Assembly: GCF_000018065.1 (NCBI RefSeq)
Contig: NC_009840.1
Span: 62,001-126,000 of the forward strand
Reading direction: 5' to 3'
Length of the DNA: 64,000 nucleotides
DNA from: Prochlorococcus marinus str. MIT 9215
GTDB taxonomy: Bacteria > Cyanobacteriota > Cyanobacteriia > PCC-6307 > Cyanobiaceae
Within the stretch, counting starts at the first letter, position 1, and each line of letters starts with the position of its first letter. Shown here one piece after another: positions 28,104-37,540 of the stretch. Made by a program: the position numbers and the translations under genes. The notes under the pieces are model-generated. The model had not been told where the DNA came from, did not search any database, and was given only the letters and a program-made list of their open reading frames with translations.

Positions 28104-29393
28104 ATGCATTCAGAAAATTTATTTACTGATTATTCTCAAGTAGAAAATAATGCACCTTTGGCAGATAAATTAAGACCAAAGAATTTGGAAGATTTTTTTG
28201 GTCAACAACCAATCCTGAATGAAAATTCGCTTTTAAGAAGTGCAATATTAAACGATAAAATTAGTAATTTTATTTTTTCTGGCCCTCCTGGTGTTGGCAA
28301 AACTACTCTAATTGAAATTATTTCTTGTAATACGCGCTCAAAATTAATTAAGTTAAATGCAGTATTATCGAGTGTTAAAGAATTAAGAAATGAAATCGCT
28401 AATGCAAAAGAAAGATTAATAAATTCAAAAAGAAAAACAATTTTATTTATCGATGAGGTTCATAGATTTACAGCAGTTCAGCAAGATGCTTTATTACCTT
28501 CAATAGAAAGTGGAATTATAACTTTTATTGGTGCAACGACTGAAAACCCCTTCTTTGCTGTTAATAAAGCGCTTGTTAGCAGGTCTCGTATTTTTACATT
28601 ACTTCCTTTGGTAAAAAATGATTTGCAGAAAATAATACAAAAAGTCATAACTCACTATTCTAAAAAAAAAGATTCAAAAAAGGTTCATTTAACTAAAGAT
28701 GCTATAAGTCATTTAATTAAATTTTCTGGCGGAGATGCAAGAACATTAATCAATGCGCTCGAGATGGCCATAGAAACAACTGCTGACAATGATGCTAAAG
28801 AAATTAACATTAATCTCTCAATAGCAGAGGATGCAATTCAAAAGAAAAATATTGTTTACGATAAAAATGGTCAAAATCATTACGATGTGATAAGTGCCTT
28901 TATCAAGTCCATTAGAGGTTCTGATCCGGATGCAACTTTATTCTGGCTTGCGAATATGCTGGAGGCTGGTGAAGATCCAAATTTTATTTTTAGAAGATTA
29001 CTTATATCTGCCAGTGAAGATATTGGAATAGCTGATCCTAATGCGATAGTAGTTGTAAAATCCTGTTGTGATGCCTTTGATAGAGTTGGTTTTCCAGAAG
29101 GATTATATTTTTTAACGCAGGCTTCTTTATATTTAGCTATGTCTCCAAAAAGTAATAGTACGAAAAGTATTTTTAAAGCAATTGAAACAATCAAATCTAC
29201 CAATGCTTTTGCTGTTCCACTTCATTTAAAAAATAATTCTAATAGTTATGTCAATCCTCATAATTATCCAGGTAATTGGGTCTCACAAGAATATCTTCCC
29301 AAATCTTTAAGAGGTTTAAAAATATGGGAACCAAATAATAATGGATGGGAAAAAACTCAATATGAAGAACTGCTTAGAAGAAAAGAAAACTAA
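28104..29393 (+). CDS. rarA: RarA/MgsA-type AAA ATPase, replication-associated recombination
   Basis: 429 residues from the ATG at 28104 (MHSENLF); a TTG four codons upstream is weaker. PLADKLRPKNLEDFFGQ is the family start, Walker A GPPGVGKT spans 60-67, and Walker B is FIDEVHRF. After the AAA core come the C-terminal cluster residues LANMLEAGEDPNFIFRRLL and ASEDIGIADPNA. RarA acts at stalled replication forks with SSB. Its stop overlaps the phosphopantetheinyl transferase stop by four bases. Confidence 0.94.
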   Translation: MHSENLFTDYSQVENNAPLADKLRPKNLEDFFGQQPILNENSLLRSAILNDKISNFIFSGPPGVGKTTLIEIISCNTRSKLIKLNAVLSSVKELRNEIANAKERLINSKRKTILFIDEVHRFTAVQQDALLPSIESGIITFIGATTENPFFAVNKALVSRSRIFTLLPLVKNDLQKIIQKVITHYSKKKDSKKVHLTKDAISHLIKFSGGDARTLINALEMAIETTADNDAKEININLSIAEDAIQKKNIVYDKNGQNHYDVISAFIKSIRGSDPDATLFWLANMLEAGEDPNFIFRRLLISASEDIGIADPNAIVVVKSCCDAFDRVGFPEGLYFLTQASLYLAMSPKSNSTKSIFKAIETIKSTNAFAVPLHLKNNSNSYVNPHNYPGNWVSQEYLPKSLRGLKIWEPNNNGWEKTQYEELLRRKEN

Positions 29394-30046
29394 AAATTTT
29401 CCGAACAACAAATGATCTCAGGATTAAAAGAAGTTGTTTCTTTGTAGGCTAAAGCGATAGTCCAATTATGGAACTTAATCTGTGAATAATTTAAATGTAT
29501 GTTTTTCTTCTTGTGAATTAACTTTTTTGGCTTTTCGAAAAATTGCCAATGGTTGATGTCTTTAGCTAATTTTCCATGATCCCATTTTATAGCCGCTTCA
29601 ACAGCACACCATTGATTTAAAATCGTGTTTTTTGTCAAATAATTATTATGGATTGATTTATTGGTATGAAAAAAATATTTTTCTGCAAATTTTAAATAGT
29701 TAAAATCTCTATCTGTTCTCTCAATATCTATCCCTATTTTGCCTTGATGCCAGACTATAGTAATAGCATCTTTACAATGACTTAAACTTACATTCCCCAT
29801 GCCTGAGGGTAAACTTGGAGGTTCTCCAGGATGAGCATTAATCGGAATATCTAGGGGGTCTAAATCAAAAAGTGTTGAAATGGATTGTCGTAAGTAAGCT
29901 CTTGTTTCTAAAAAAATCTTTGATCTTGAACTTGATAGATTTTTTGCAGTTTTAATTTCTTCTACCGTTGCGACATCTTGCACACCTTTAATCTCATAAA
30001 ACCAAATTTTTGGTATTTTATATTCATACTCATTTAATAATTTCAA
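29390..30046 (-). CDS. 4-prime-phosphopantetheinyl transferase (Sfp/HetI type)
   Basis: 218 residues from a TTG at 30046; no other start codon in frame covers the N-terminus. The family motifs are GIDIERTDRD (Mg and CoA binding) and WCAVEAAIKW (catalytic Glu and Lys), preceded by NVSLSHCKDAI. It transfers phosphopantetheine to acyl carrier proteins; in Prochlorococcus a single Sfp-type enzyme probably serves fatty acid synthesis. The start codon touches the start of the divergent peroxiredoxin gene at base 30046. Confidence 0.88.
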   Translation of the reverse strand: MKLLNEYEYKIPKIWFYEIKGVQDVATVEEIKTAKNLSSSRSKIFLETRAYLRQSISTLFDLDPLDIPINAHPGEPPSLPSGMGNVSLSHCKDAITIVWHQGKIGIDIERTDRDFNYLKFAEKYFFHTNKSIHNNYLTKNTILNQWCAVEAAIKWDHGKLAKDINHWQFFEKPKKLIHKKKNIHLNYSQIKFHNWTIALAYKETTSFNPEIICCSENF

Positions 30047-30513
30047 TGGCTCTTAAGGTTGGCGACAAAGCACCAGAATTTAAATTAAAAGATTCTTTTG
30101 AGAAAGAAGTTTCTCTTAGTGATTTTAAAGGTAAAAGAATAATACTATATTTTTATCCAAAAGATAATACTCCAGGATGTACTAAAGAAGCATGTAATTT
30201 TAAAGAGAATTGGGATTTACTCCAAAAAAATAATATTGTTGTGCTTGGTATTAGCAAAGATAATGCATCCTCTCATCAGAAGTTTATAGAAAAATTTAAT
30301 TTACCTTTTATTCTTTTAACTGATCCTGAGCCTTTTCAAGTATCTTCTGATTACGATAGCTATGGACTTAAGAAATTCATGGGAAAAGAATATATGGGAA
30401 TGATGAGAAATACTTTTTTAATTGATACTGAAGGTAAAATCGAAAAAATTTACTTAAAGGTAAAAGCAGCAATAATGGCTGATCATATAATTGCTGACCT
30501 TGGGTTAAGCTAA
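30046..30513 (+). CDS. bcp: Thiol peroxidase of the Bcp/PrxQ type
   Basis: 155 residues from the ATG at 30046 (MALKVGDKAPEF); 12 upstream codons are also in frame but do not look like the family. The peroxidatic Cys45 and resolving Cys50 are in NTPGCTKEAC, the PrxQ spacing. It reduces hydroperoxides using thioredoxin. Start codons overlap those of the divergent gene, so each promoter must lie inside the other gene or be very close. It overlaps the pantothenate kinase gene by nine bases at its 3-prime end. Confidence 0.95.
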   Translation: MALKVGDKAPEFKLKDSFEKEVSLSDFKGKRIILYFYPKDNTPGCTKEACNFKENWDLLQKNNIVVLGISKDNASSHQKFIEKFNLPFILLTDPEPFQVSSDYDSYGLKKFMGKEYMGMMRNTFLIDTEGKIEKIYLKVKAAIMADHIIADLGLS

Positions 30514-31200
30514 TTTTTTTATTGTTAGGTGGTGAATAATCATACCCTCCATAACTAAATTGGGAGAATTGATAATATTTCCTTTTTGAGTCTTTAGAGA
30601 TTTTGTGAGTAATTGAGAATCTCCTCCACAGATTATTAAAATATCCTTTTCGGGATTAAATAAACTATTAATTACTCCAGTAAGAGAGTTGATCACTCCT
30701 TTTAAGATTGCTTCTTCAGTATTAATTAAAAAATCTTTGATCGGAATATCATAATTTTTAGGAACTTTAAGATTTTTTGTATTTTGTTCCATTGATTTTA
30801 ATTGTGTTAGAAAACCCGGAAGAAGTTGACCTCCAATGATAGATCCATTTGAATTCAATTTCGTTATTGATAATATTGTTCCAAAATCTGCAATTAGTAA
30901 ATCTTTTTTAAAAGGGTTTTCAATAATTTTTAAAGCGGCAATACAGGCAAGAGCTCTATCAACTCCAAAATAATCAGGAAGATTTGACAACTGAATATTT
31001 TTAGTTTTTATTTCATTTTCTTTTTTCAGCAAAAAATTTGGTAGTTTTCCGACAGATGCCCAAATTAATTGATCAAGATTTATATTTTCGGGAACTTTTT
31101 GCTCTTTTTTGGTGTGGAAGAATTTAGATTTATTTTTAGAATATTTTGCCCAATGAAGCCTACTATTGCCTACTAATAAAAAATTTATATCTGAGACCAT
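30505..31200 (-). CDS. coaX: Type III pantothenate kinase
   Basis: 231 residues. It phosphorylates pantothenate, the first step of CoA synthesis. The acetate-and-sugar-kinase fold is marked by an N-terminal FLLVGNSRLHWA, the Asp-Phe-Gly phosphate loop DFGTILSITKL, GGQLLPGF and ICGGDSQLL. The first motif is weaker than in other bacteria (D-x-G-N-T becomes VGNSRL), as in other marine picocyanobacteria, so the call rests on the later motifs. Confidence 0.85.
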   Translation of the reverse strand: MVSDINFLLVGNSRLHWAKYSKNKSKFFHTKKEQKVPENINLDQLIWASVGKLPNFLLKKENEIKTKNIQLSNLPDYFGVDRALACIAALKIIENPFKKDLLIADFGTILSITKLNSNGSIIGGQLLPGFLTQLKSMEQNTKNLKVPKNYDIPIKDFLINTEEAILKGVINSLTGVINSLFNPEKDILIICGGDSQLLTKSLKTQKGNIINSPNLVMEGMIIHHLTIKKLA

Positions 31201-31215
31201 TGTTTTATGATCAAT

Positions 31216-31938
31216 TTAATTATTAGTGTGTATTCCACATTCTTGTTTAATCCCCCCAAATCTTGTATCTCTGCCCTTTTTTTCAATACTATCGGGACTG
31301 CTTGAATGCCAATCTCCTACAGAAGAATAACCTTTGATAAAAAGTGGATGGGCAGGTAAATTATTCTCTTCCATATAATAAAAAACATCTTTATTTGTCC
31401 AATTTAATAAAGGTCTCAAAGAGAGTCTTTGACGAATTACGTCTATGAATTTCATTTTGTTTCTATTTTCTGTTTGACTTGATCTAACACCGCTTGCCCA
31501 GCAGAAAATATCATATTTTTCTAGACCATTTTCTAAAGGTTTTATCTTTCTCAATTCATGATACTTATCTAAATCACTCTTTTTATTTGTTTCCCAAAGT
31601 TTTCCGTATTTGGCCTCCATTCTTGCAGGAGATAATTCACTTTGCAGAACTTCAACTTCTAAGGATAAATTATCAATAAGCTTTTCAGCGTAATGGTATG
31701 TTTCTAGAGGAAGGTAACCTGTATCTATCCAAAATATTTTGACTTTTTTTTGTAGAGATAATTTACTGACCATATCTAAAATGACTGACGACTGTATACC
31801 AAAACTTGTTGTAATAGCAAATTGATTATCAAACTTTTGATAACCCCATCTAAGTATTTCTTGAGGCTTCATATCTACTAGCTCTTGATTATATTTCTTC
31901 AAGTTAGTTTGAATATCTTTGTGGATTTTTTCAATCAT
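31216..31938 (-). CDS. cysH: Phosphoadenylyl-sulfate reductase (thioredoxin-dependent)
   Basis: 240 residues. It reduces activated sulfate to sulfite in assimilatory sulfur metabolism. ITTSFGIQSSVILDMV is the PP-loop; WIDTGYLPLET and WASGVRSSQTENR follow; the nucleophilic Cys is C234 in ECGIHT. The paired-Cys motif CCxxRK of Fe-S-containing APS reductases is absent (ELRKIKPL here), so this is predicted to be the PAPS type without an Fe-S cluster. It is 15 bases upstream of coaX on the same strand. Confidence 0.93.
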   Translation of the reverse strand: MIEKIHKDIQTNLKKYNQELVDMKPQEILRWGYQKFDNQFAITTSFGIQSSVILDMVSKLSLQKKVKIFWIDTGYLPLETYHYAEKLIDNLSLEVEVLQSELSPARMEAKYGKLWETNKKSDLDKYHELRKIKPLENGLEKYDIFCWASGVRSSQTENRNKMKFIDVIRQRLSLRPLLNWTNKDVFYYMEENNLPAHPLFIKGYSSVGDWHSSSPDSIEKKGRDTRFGGIKQECGIHTNN

Positions 31939-32033
31939 TCTTCAGTTTGGTTATGAGTTTAATTTTATTTCGCTCAATTTAAAAATTATTCGTGTAGTTT
32001 AATAATACATTTACGCATAACAATATTTCTCTA

Positions 32034-33227
32034 ATGAAATCAATACAAAAACCAATAGTAATAGTTGGGGCAGGTTTTGCAGGTATGACATTTGCTTTGA
32101 ATTTAAAGAATCTTAATCCTTCTTTACCGATTCTTGTTGTTGATTCTGAAACTAACTTTATATTTAAACCTTTAATGTATGAAGTTTTAAGTAAAGAAAT
32201 AAGAAGTTGGGAAGCCACCCCAAAATTTGCGAAAATTTTTTCTGATGCTGGTATAACTTTTTTAAGAAATTATTTAACCAAGATTTCCTTCAAAGAAAAT
32301 ATTCTTGAATTTAGTGACAATTTAAAATTAAGTTATCAGTATCTTGTTATTTGTACAGGATCTATTCCAAATAGTTTTTTCATAAAAGGTGTAGATGAAA
32401 ATTGTTATTTTTTTAATGATGCTCACGATCTAAATAAATTAAATTCTTTTTTAAAAAAATCACAAGATATTACTTCGCATAAAAAGTTATTCATAGTTGG
32501 AGGTGGTCCCTCTGGGATCGAGTTGGCATGCAAAATTAAAGATATATTTACAGACCAATTTGAAATTAATTTGATAGAAAAATCAAACGAAATCCTCAAT
32601 AAAAACAAAATTTTTAATAGAGAGCAAGCAGAAAAGGCATTAGAAAAAAGAAAAATCAAAGTTCTTTTGAATTCTTCAGTTAAAGAAGTCTCAGACACTA
32701 AGATTAGTATTTCTAGTGAGGCTGGAATAACTTCCTTTGATAAAGATATTGTTATTTGGACTGCAGGCGTAAAACCTAATTTGTCTTACTTAGAAACTGA
32801 TCAAATAACAAAAAAATTTGGACGAATTTTAGTTAATAATAATTTGCAAATAGAAAACCATAAAAACTGTTTTGCTATTGGTGATATTTCAGTTATTCAA
32901 GGAATGGAGGATTTACCCATAACAGCTCAGGTCGCTATGCAGGAAGGAAATCATCTTGCTAATAATTTAGAACTTTTAATTCAAGGAAAAGATCTTTTAC
33001 CCTTTGAATTTCAAGATAATGGTGAAATGATTAGCTTAGGAATAGGCGAAGCTTCAATTTCTGGGCTTGGGGTTACTTTCTCTGGAAAATTGGCTTTTGA
33101 AGCAAGAAGACTTATATATGCTTCTAAGTTACCTGATATTACGGAAAGCTTAAAATCCGCATCTTCATGGATATTTCAAAAAAAATCTGTTGTTAAAAAG
33201 TTTCTTAAAAAAGATAATTCCAATTAA
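32034..33227 (+). CDS. ndbB: Type II NAD(P)H dehydrogenase (NDH-2)
   Basis: 397 residues. FAD-binding GAGFAGM at 13-19 and a second dinucleotide-binding site, FIVGGGPSGIELA, at about 150-162. FAIGDIS is the second FAD motif. NDH-2 oxidises NAD(P)H and reduces quinone without pumping protons. The C-terminus (LEARRLIYASKLPDI-like) is the membrane-associated end typical of the family. It starts the run 32034-37216. The gene symbol follows cyanobacterial usage and is tentative. Confidence 0.85.
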   Translation: MKSIQKPIVIVGAGFAGMTFALNLKNLNPSLPILVVDSETNFIFKPLMYEVLSKEIRSWEATPKFAKIFSDAGITFLRNYLTKISFKENILEFSDNLKLSYQYLVICTGSIPNSFFIKGVDENCYFFNDAHDLNKLNSFLKKSQDITSHKKLFIVGGGPSGIELACKIKDIFTDQFEINLIEKSNEILNKNKIFNREQAEKALEKRKIKVLLNSSVKEVSDTKISISSEAGITSFDKDIVIWTAGVKPNLSYLETDQITKKFGRILVNNNLQIENHKNCFAIGDISVIQGMEDLPITAQVAMQEGNHLANNLELLIQGKDLLPFEFQDNGEMISLGIGEASISGLGVTFSGKLAFEARRLIYASKLPDITESLKSASSWIFQKKSVVKKFLKKDNSN

Positions 33228-33276
33228 ACTTTTTTGAAATATTTTTTTTGGGTATATTGAGTTAAATAACTTTCAT

Positions 33277-35085
33277 ATGAATCTAATTTCAGTAGTTAGT
33301 AATAATTTTGATGCGTTAATAACGGTAGTTGTTTTAATAATGTCAATAATTTTGTTTATCAAAAATACTATTGCGCCAGAATTGACTGGTTTGTTATGTG
33401 TTGGAATATTTATAGCTACAGGGGTTCTTCCTCCTGAAAAAGCTTTAGCTGGATTTGGTAGCCCTTCCTTAATAACCCTTATGGGTTTATTTGCAGTTTC
33501 CTCTGCATTATTCAAAAGTGGTGCTTTAGATAGAGTAAGAGAATTGATTTCTTCTGAAAGTATTAGAACACCGAGGAAATTAATTTCTTTAATAGCTTTT
33601 TTGATTGCTCCAATATCTGGAATTGTTCCTAATACTCCAGTAGTAGCATCTTTATTACCTTTAATTGAAGGTTGGTGCGAGCGGAGAAATATATCGCCAT
33701 CAAAAGTTTTATTACCGCTTTCTTTTGCGACTTTACTAGGTGGAACTCTAACACTATTAGGTAGCTCAGTAAATCTTCTTGTAAGCGATATTAGTCAACA
33801 ATTAGGTTATGGCGCTTTGGAATTATTTAGTCTGACTTCAATAGGAATTCCTGTATGGCTTATAGGTACAATCTATATGATCCTAGTTTCTGATGTACTT
33901 TTGCCAGATAGAGGGAGAGATAAGGAGTTTATTAAAAATGGTGATATGAATATTTACTTTACTGAAGTTACTATTCCCTCTGCTTCAGAATTAGTTGGAC
34001 AATCTGTCAGAAATAGTAGATTGCAAAGACGATTTGATGTTGATGTTCTCGAATTGCAACGAAAGGGAAAAGTTATTCTTCCACCATTGGCTGATATAAA
34101 GATTGAACCTGATGATAGATTAATAATCCGCGTTACAAGGGCTGATTTATTTAGGCTTCAGCAGGAACATACTATTTTATTAGGAGAAAATAAGACCTCT
34201 TTTGACGGAGCTAATATTTTCTCAGATGACGAAGGTACTAAAACGTTTGAAGCTCTTTTACCAGCTGGCTCAACTCTGGCTGGTGCAAGTTTGAGAGAAT
34301 TAAGATTTAGGCAGCGTCATAATGCAACAGTTTTGGCACTAAGAAGAGGTCAACAAACTGTTCAGGAGAGATTAGGGCAAGCTGTTTTACGAGCCGGAGA
34401 TGTTTTATTATTGCAAGCGCCGTTAGATTCAATAAGAGGTTTGCAAGCCAGTAATGATTTGCTTATTTTAGATCAATTCGAAGATGATTTACCTGTCTTA
34501 ATAAAGAAACCTGTATCAATTGCAATTGCAATAGGAATGGTCATTTTGCCTACAGTTACAAGTATTCCATTAGTAGGGTCAGTTCTTTTAGCAGTTATTG
34601 CAATGGTAGCTTTTGGATGTTTAAGACCTGCGGAAATACAAAAATCAATAAGATTGGACATTATTTTATTATTGGGATCATTATCATGTTTTAGTGTTGC
34701 TATGCAAGGAACAGGATTAGCAGATTTAATAGCAGTCAATCTTGATTTTGTACTTAATGGAATGCCTCTATATTTTGCATTAGTAGTCATTTTTGTATCG
34801 ACAGTTATTCTTACCCAATTTATAAGTAATGCTGCTTCGGTTGCTTTGATTTTGCCAGTTGCTATTGAATTTTCAAATGTTTTAGGCATCTCACCAAGCG
34901 CTTTAATAATGCTTGTTTTGTTCGGTGCAAGTCAATCTTTCTTGACTCCAATGGGTTATCAAACAAATTTAATGGTTTATGGTCCTGGGAGATATAGATT
35001 TTTTGATATAGCAAAATACGGTGCTGGATTAACACTTATAATGTCATTTACAGTGCCAGCATTGATAATTTTAAATTACAGGTAA
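33277..35085 (+). CDS. SLC13-type anion permease with two RCK_C (TrkA-C) domains
   Basis: 602 residues. About five membrane segments, then two cytoplasmic RCK_C domains (about 215-295 and 305-390; LVGQSVRNSRLQRRFDVDVL and LAGASLRELRFRQRHNATVL), then further membrane segments with MGYQTNLMVYGPGRY, a DASS family motif. The likely substrates are sulfate or other anions, as in related cyanobacterial carriers; the RCK_C domains suggest nucleotide or ion regulation. It lies four bases before ktrB, so co-transcription is likely. Confidence 0.85.
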   Translation: MNLISVVSNNFDALITVVVLIMSIILFIKNTIAPELTGLLCVGIFIATGVLPPEKALAGFGSPSLITLMGLFAVSSALFKSGALDRVRELISSESIRTPRKLISLIAFLIAPISGIVPNTPVVASLLPLIEGWCERRNISPSKVLLPLSFATLLGGTLTLLGSSVNLLVSDISQQLGYGALELFSLTSIGIPVWLIGTIYMILVSDVLLPDRGRDKEFIKNGDMNIYFTEVTIPSASELVGQSVRNSRLQRRFDVDVLELQRKGKVILPPLADIKIEPDDRLIIRVTRADLFRLQQEHTILLGENKTSFDGANIFSDDEGTKTFEALLPAGSTLAGASLRELRFRQRHNATVLALRRGQQTVQERLGQAVLRAGDVLLLQAPLDSIRGLQASNDLLILDQFEDDLPVLIKKPVSIAIAIGMVILPTVTSIPLVGSVLLAVIAMVAFGCLRPAEIQKSIRLDIILLLGSLSCFSVAMQGTGLADLIAVNLDFVLNGMPLYFALVVIFVSTVILTQFISNAASVALILPVAIEFSNVLGISPSALIMLVLFGASQSFLTPMGYQTNLMVYGPGRYRFFDIAKYGAGLTLIMSFTVPALIILNYR

Positions 35086-35089
35086 TATC

Positions 35090-36493
35090 GTGAAATTCAC
35101 AAGCAAGGTTTATAAGTTAAAAGATGCTTACAAAAAACTTTCTGTACCTCAATTCACTATTGTTACAGGCTTGTTTATTATTTGCCTTGGAACTTTAATT
35201 TTAAGTTCTCCATTATGTTCATCTTCAAAGGTTGGTTTGTGGGAAGCATTTTTTACATCTACTTCTGCAATAACTGTAACTGGTTTAACCATAATAGATA
35301 TTGGTGTTGATTTGAATTTCTTTGGTCAAGTTTTCTTGGCTTTTATGCTTTTATCAGGTGGTCTAGGATTAATGGCTATTACAACATTTTTACAAGGTTT
35401 TGTTGTAAAGGGAACAAAGCTAAGAACTAGATTAGATAAAGGAAAGACTCTAGATGAATTTGGAGTTGGAGGAATTGGTCGAACTTTTCAAAGTATTGCT
35501 ATTACGGCGATTAGTATCATATCCTTGGGTGCATTTGTTCTGTATTCTTTTGGATTTGTAGATATTCAAAATAATTGGGAAAGACTATGGTCTTCGATTT
35601 TTCACAGTATATCTGCATATAACAACGCAGGATTTTCTTTAAGGTTAAATAGTCTTCAAGACTATAGAACAAATTATTTGGTTAACAGTGTTTTTATTTT
35701 TCTCATTTTTATGGGTGGATTGGGATGGCGGGTTATTGATGATATTTGGAGTAATAAAAAAAATCTTTCTTATAAAAAATTAAGCCTTCATTCCAGACTA
35801 GTCATTAGGACAAGTTTGTCTCTAATACTATTTGGATCATTAGGATTCTTTATCACTGAATCATTGCTTAATAGTCATTTCTTTAATGATTTGAATTTGA
35901 TGGAAAGGTTATTATCATCAATCTTTGAAACAGTAAGTGCGAGAACTGCAGGCTTTACAAATTATCCAATCTCCTTAAATTCCATATCAGATACTGGCTT
36001 ATTGTTATTAATGACTTTGATGTTTATTGGGGCAAGTACCGGAGGTACTGGTGGGGGCATAAAAACAACTACATTTATTGCTTTAATGGCTGCTACTAGA
36101 TCAACTTTAAGAGGTCAGAAAGATGTAATCATTAGTAATAGATTAATTTCAGATAAAGTTATTCTAAAGGCTGTTGGAATCACAGTTGGATCTTTGCTTT
36201 TTGTCCTTTTAATGGCAATGTTGTTAAGTACAACAAATACGTTTGTAAAGAAAGAATCTTTCACATTCCTAGAAATTCTGTTCACTTGCATATCTGCATT
36301 TGCAACTGTTGGTTTTGATATTGGTTTAACTGCAAAATTAAATCATTTCGGCCAATTTATTATTATTGTCGGAATGTTTGTAGGCAGACTTGGTATTCTT
36401 TTGCTTTTAAGCGCACTTTGGCAGGCTCTTTATAAGAGTAGAATAGATAGACAAAAGAGAATTGGCTATCCTAGAGCTGATCTTTATGTTTAG
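35090..36493 (+). CDS. ktrB: KtrB/TrkH-type potassium transporter subunit
   Basis: 467 residues from a GTG. Repeated M1-P-M2 units are visible, with selectivity-type segments (SAITVTGLTIID, NAGFSLR, SARTAGFTN, FATVGFDIG). The gating loop GASTGGTGGGIKTTT is typical of KtrB/TrkH. It forms the membrane channel subunit of the Ktr potassium uptake system with the next gene. Four bases separate it from the SLC13-type carrier. Confidence 0.93.
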   Translation: MKFTSKVYKLKDAYKKLSVPQFTIVTGLFIICLGTLILSSPLCSSSKVGLWEAFFTSTSAITVTGLTIIDIGVDLNFFGQVFLAFMLLSGGLGLMAITTFLQGFVVKGTKLRTRLDKGKTLDEFGVGGIGRTFQSIAITAISIISLGAFVLYSFGFVDIQNNWERLWSSIFHSISAYNNAGFSLRLNSLQDYRTNYLVNSVFIFLIFMGGLGWRVIDDIWSNKKNLSYKKLSLHSRLVIRTSLSLILFGSLGFFITESLLNSHFFNDLNLMERLLSSIFETVSARTAGFTNYPISLNSISDTGLLLLMTLMFIGASTGGTGGGIKTTTFIALMAATRSTLRGQKDVIISNRLISDKVILKAVGITVGSLLFVLLMAMLLSTTNTFVKKESFTFLEILFTCISAFATVGFDIGLTAKLNHFGQFIIIVGMFVGRLGILLLLSALWQALYKSRIDRQKRIGYPRADLYV

Positions 36494-36511
36494 GATTTAC
36501 TGAGTTTTATT

Positions 36512-37216
36512 ATGGCTGATTGGTGGCAGTGGTCTCAAAAGGAAGAAAAAGAAGCCCTCACTTTTGCAGTTGTTGGCGTTGGAAGATTTGGAACTGCTGT
36601 TTGTAGAGAACTTATAAGTAATGGTGCAGATGTTTTGGCTGCAGATTATTCGGAAAAAGCTATTGATGATTTGAGACAATTGGAACCCTCAATAGAGGCT
36701 AGAGTTATAGATTGTACTGATGAAGAGTCTATGAAGGAATCTGGAATACTTGAAATGAATACTGTTGTAGTAGGCATAAGTGAACCTATTGAAGCAAGTA
36801 TAACTACGACACTTATTGCTAAAGATAGTGAAGGAAGCAAAGTGAAAAGAGTAATAGCAAGAGCTACGAGTGACTTGCACGAAAAAATGTTAAAAAGAGT
36901 AGGTGCAGACAAAGTTGTGTTCCCTTCCAGAATGCAAGGAGAGAGATTAGGTTTAGAACTAGTTAGACCAAATTTAATTGAAAGATTAGAACTTGATAAC
37001 CAAACTGGTATAGACGAAATAACTGTTCCTGAGGAATTTGTTGGAAGATCTTTGAGAGATTTGAATTTGAGAAAAAATTATTTAGTTAATGTCCTTGCAG
37101 CAGGACCTGCTGAAGAGTTAACAGTTAATCCTCCAGCAAAATATATCTTAGAAAGAGGAAATATTTTGGTAGTAATGGGAAAGACTGCAGATTTACAGAA
37201 ATTGCCTCAGAATTAA
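36512..37216 (+). CDS. ktrA: KtrA-type RCK regulatory subunit
   Basis: 234 residues. An N-terminal RCK_N Rossmann fold (GVGRFGTAVCRELISNGADV, GxGxxG) binds nucleotides; a C-terminal RCK_C domain (about 150-230, VPEEFVGRSLRDLNLRKNY) follows. KtrA gates KtrB, usually in response to ATP/ADP, to control potassium uptake. It ends the run that starts at 32034. Confidence 0.94.
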   Translation: MADWWQWSQKEEKEALTFAVVGVGRFGTAVCRELISNGADVLAADYSEKAIDDLRQLEPSIEARVIDCTDEESMKESGILEMNTVVVGISEPIEASITTTLIAKDSEGSKVKRVIARATSDLHEKMLKRVGADKVVFPSRMQGERLGLELVRPNLIERLELDNQTGIDEITVPEEFVGRSLRDLNLRKNYLVNVLAAGPAEELTVNPPAKYILERGNILVVMGKTADLQKLPQN

Positions 37217-37224
37217 CTAATTTT

Positions 37225-37527
37225 TTACTCAGATTTTTTGTAATATCTAATCCTTTGAGGAGCTCTTTTTAGTCTTTTGACGCTTTGTTTTTCAAGTTCG
37301 TCTCTAAATTTATCGGTATTTAAATTATTTTCCGAGAAAAGTGATTTACTTTCCTTATCTAAATACTTTTTTATACCTTCTTGAATTAAGACTTTTGCCA
37401 TATTACTAACTGTTCTAGATTCATTATTGGCTAAAATAGTTAATTTCTCACATATTAATTCCGGAAGAACTACTTGAATTCTGGGGGATTTAGGCTTCCC
37501 ATTAGTTGAGTTTTGCCGGGTAGCCAT
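37225..37527 (-). CDS. Ribbon-helix-helix (CopG-type) transcriptional regulator
   Basis: 100 residues. Residues about 18-55 (RIQVVLPELICEKLTILANN, then RTVSNMAKVLIQEGIKKYL) have the beta-strand, helix, turn, helix pattern of an RHH DNA-binding protein. A charged C-terminal tail of about 40 residues follows (RLKRAPQRIRYYK). Fourteen bases upstream of its ATG are nested palindromes (37541-37569), a candidate operator suggesting autoregulation and control of the divergent gene at 37613. Confidence 0.8.
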   Translation of the reverse strand: MATRQNSTNGKPKSPRIQVVLPELICEKLTILANNESRTVSNMAKVLIQEGIKKYLDKESKSLFSENNLNTDKFRDELEKQSVKRLKRAPQRIRYYKKSE

Positions 37528-37540
37528 GAGTCAAAGTTGG

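Noticed and set aside
34473-34889. 138-residue minus-strand frame inside the SLC13-type gene
   Set aside because: Antisense shadow of membrane-helix codons; no start signal or conservation pattern is seen.
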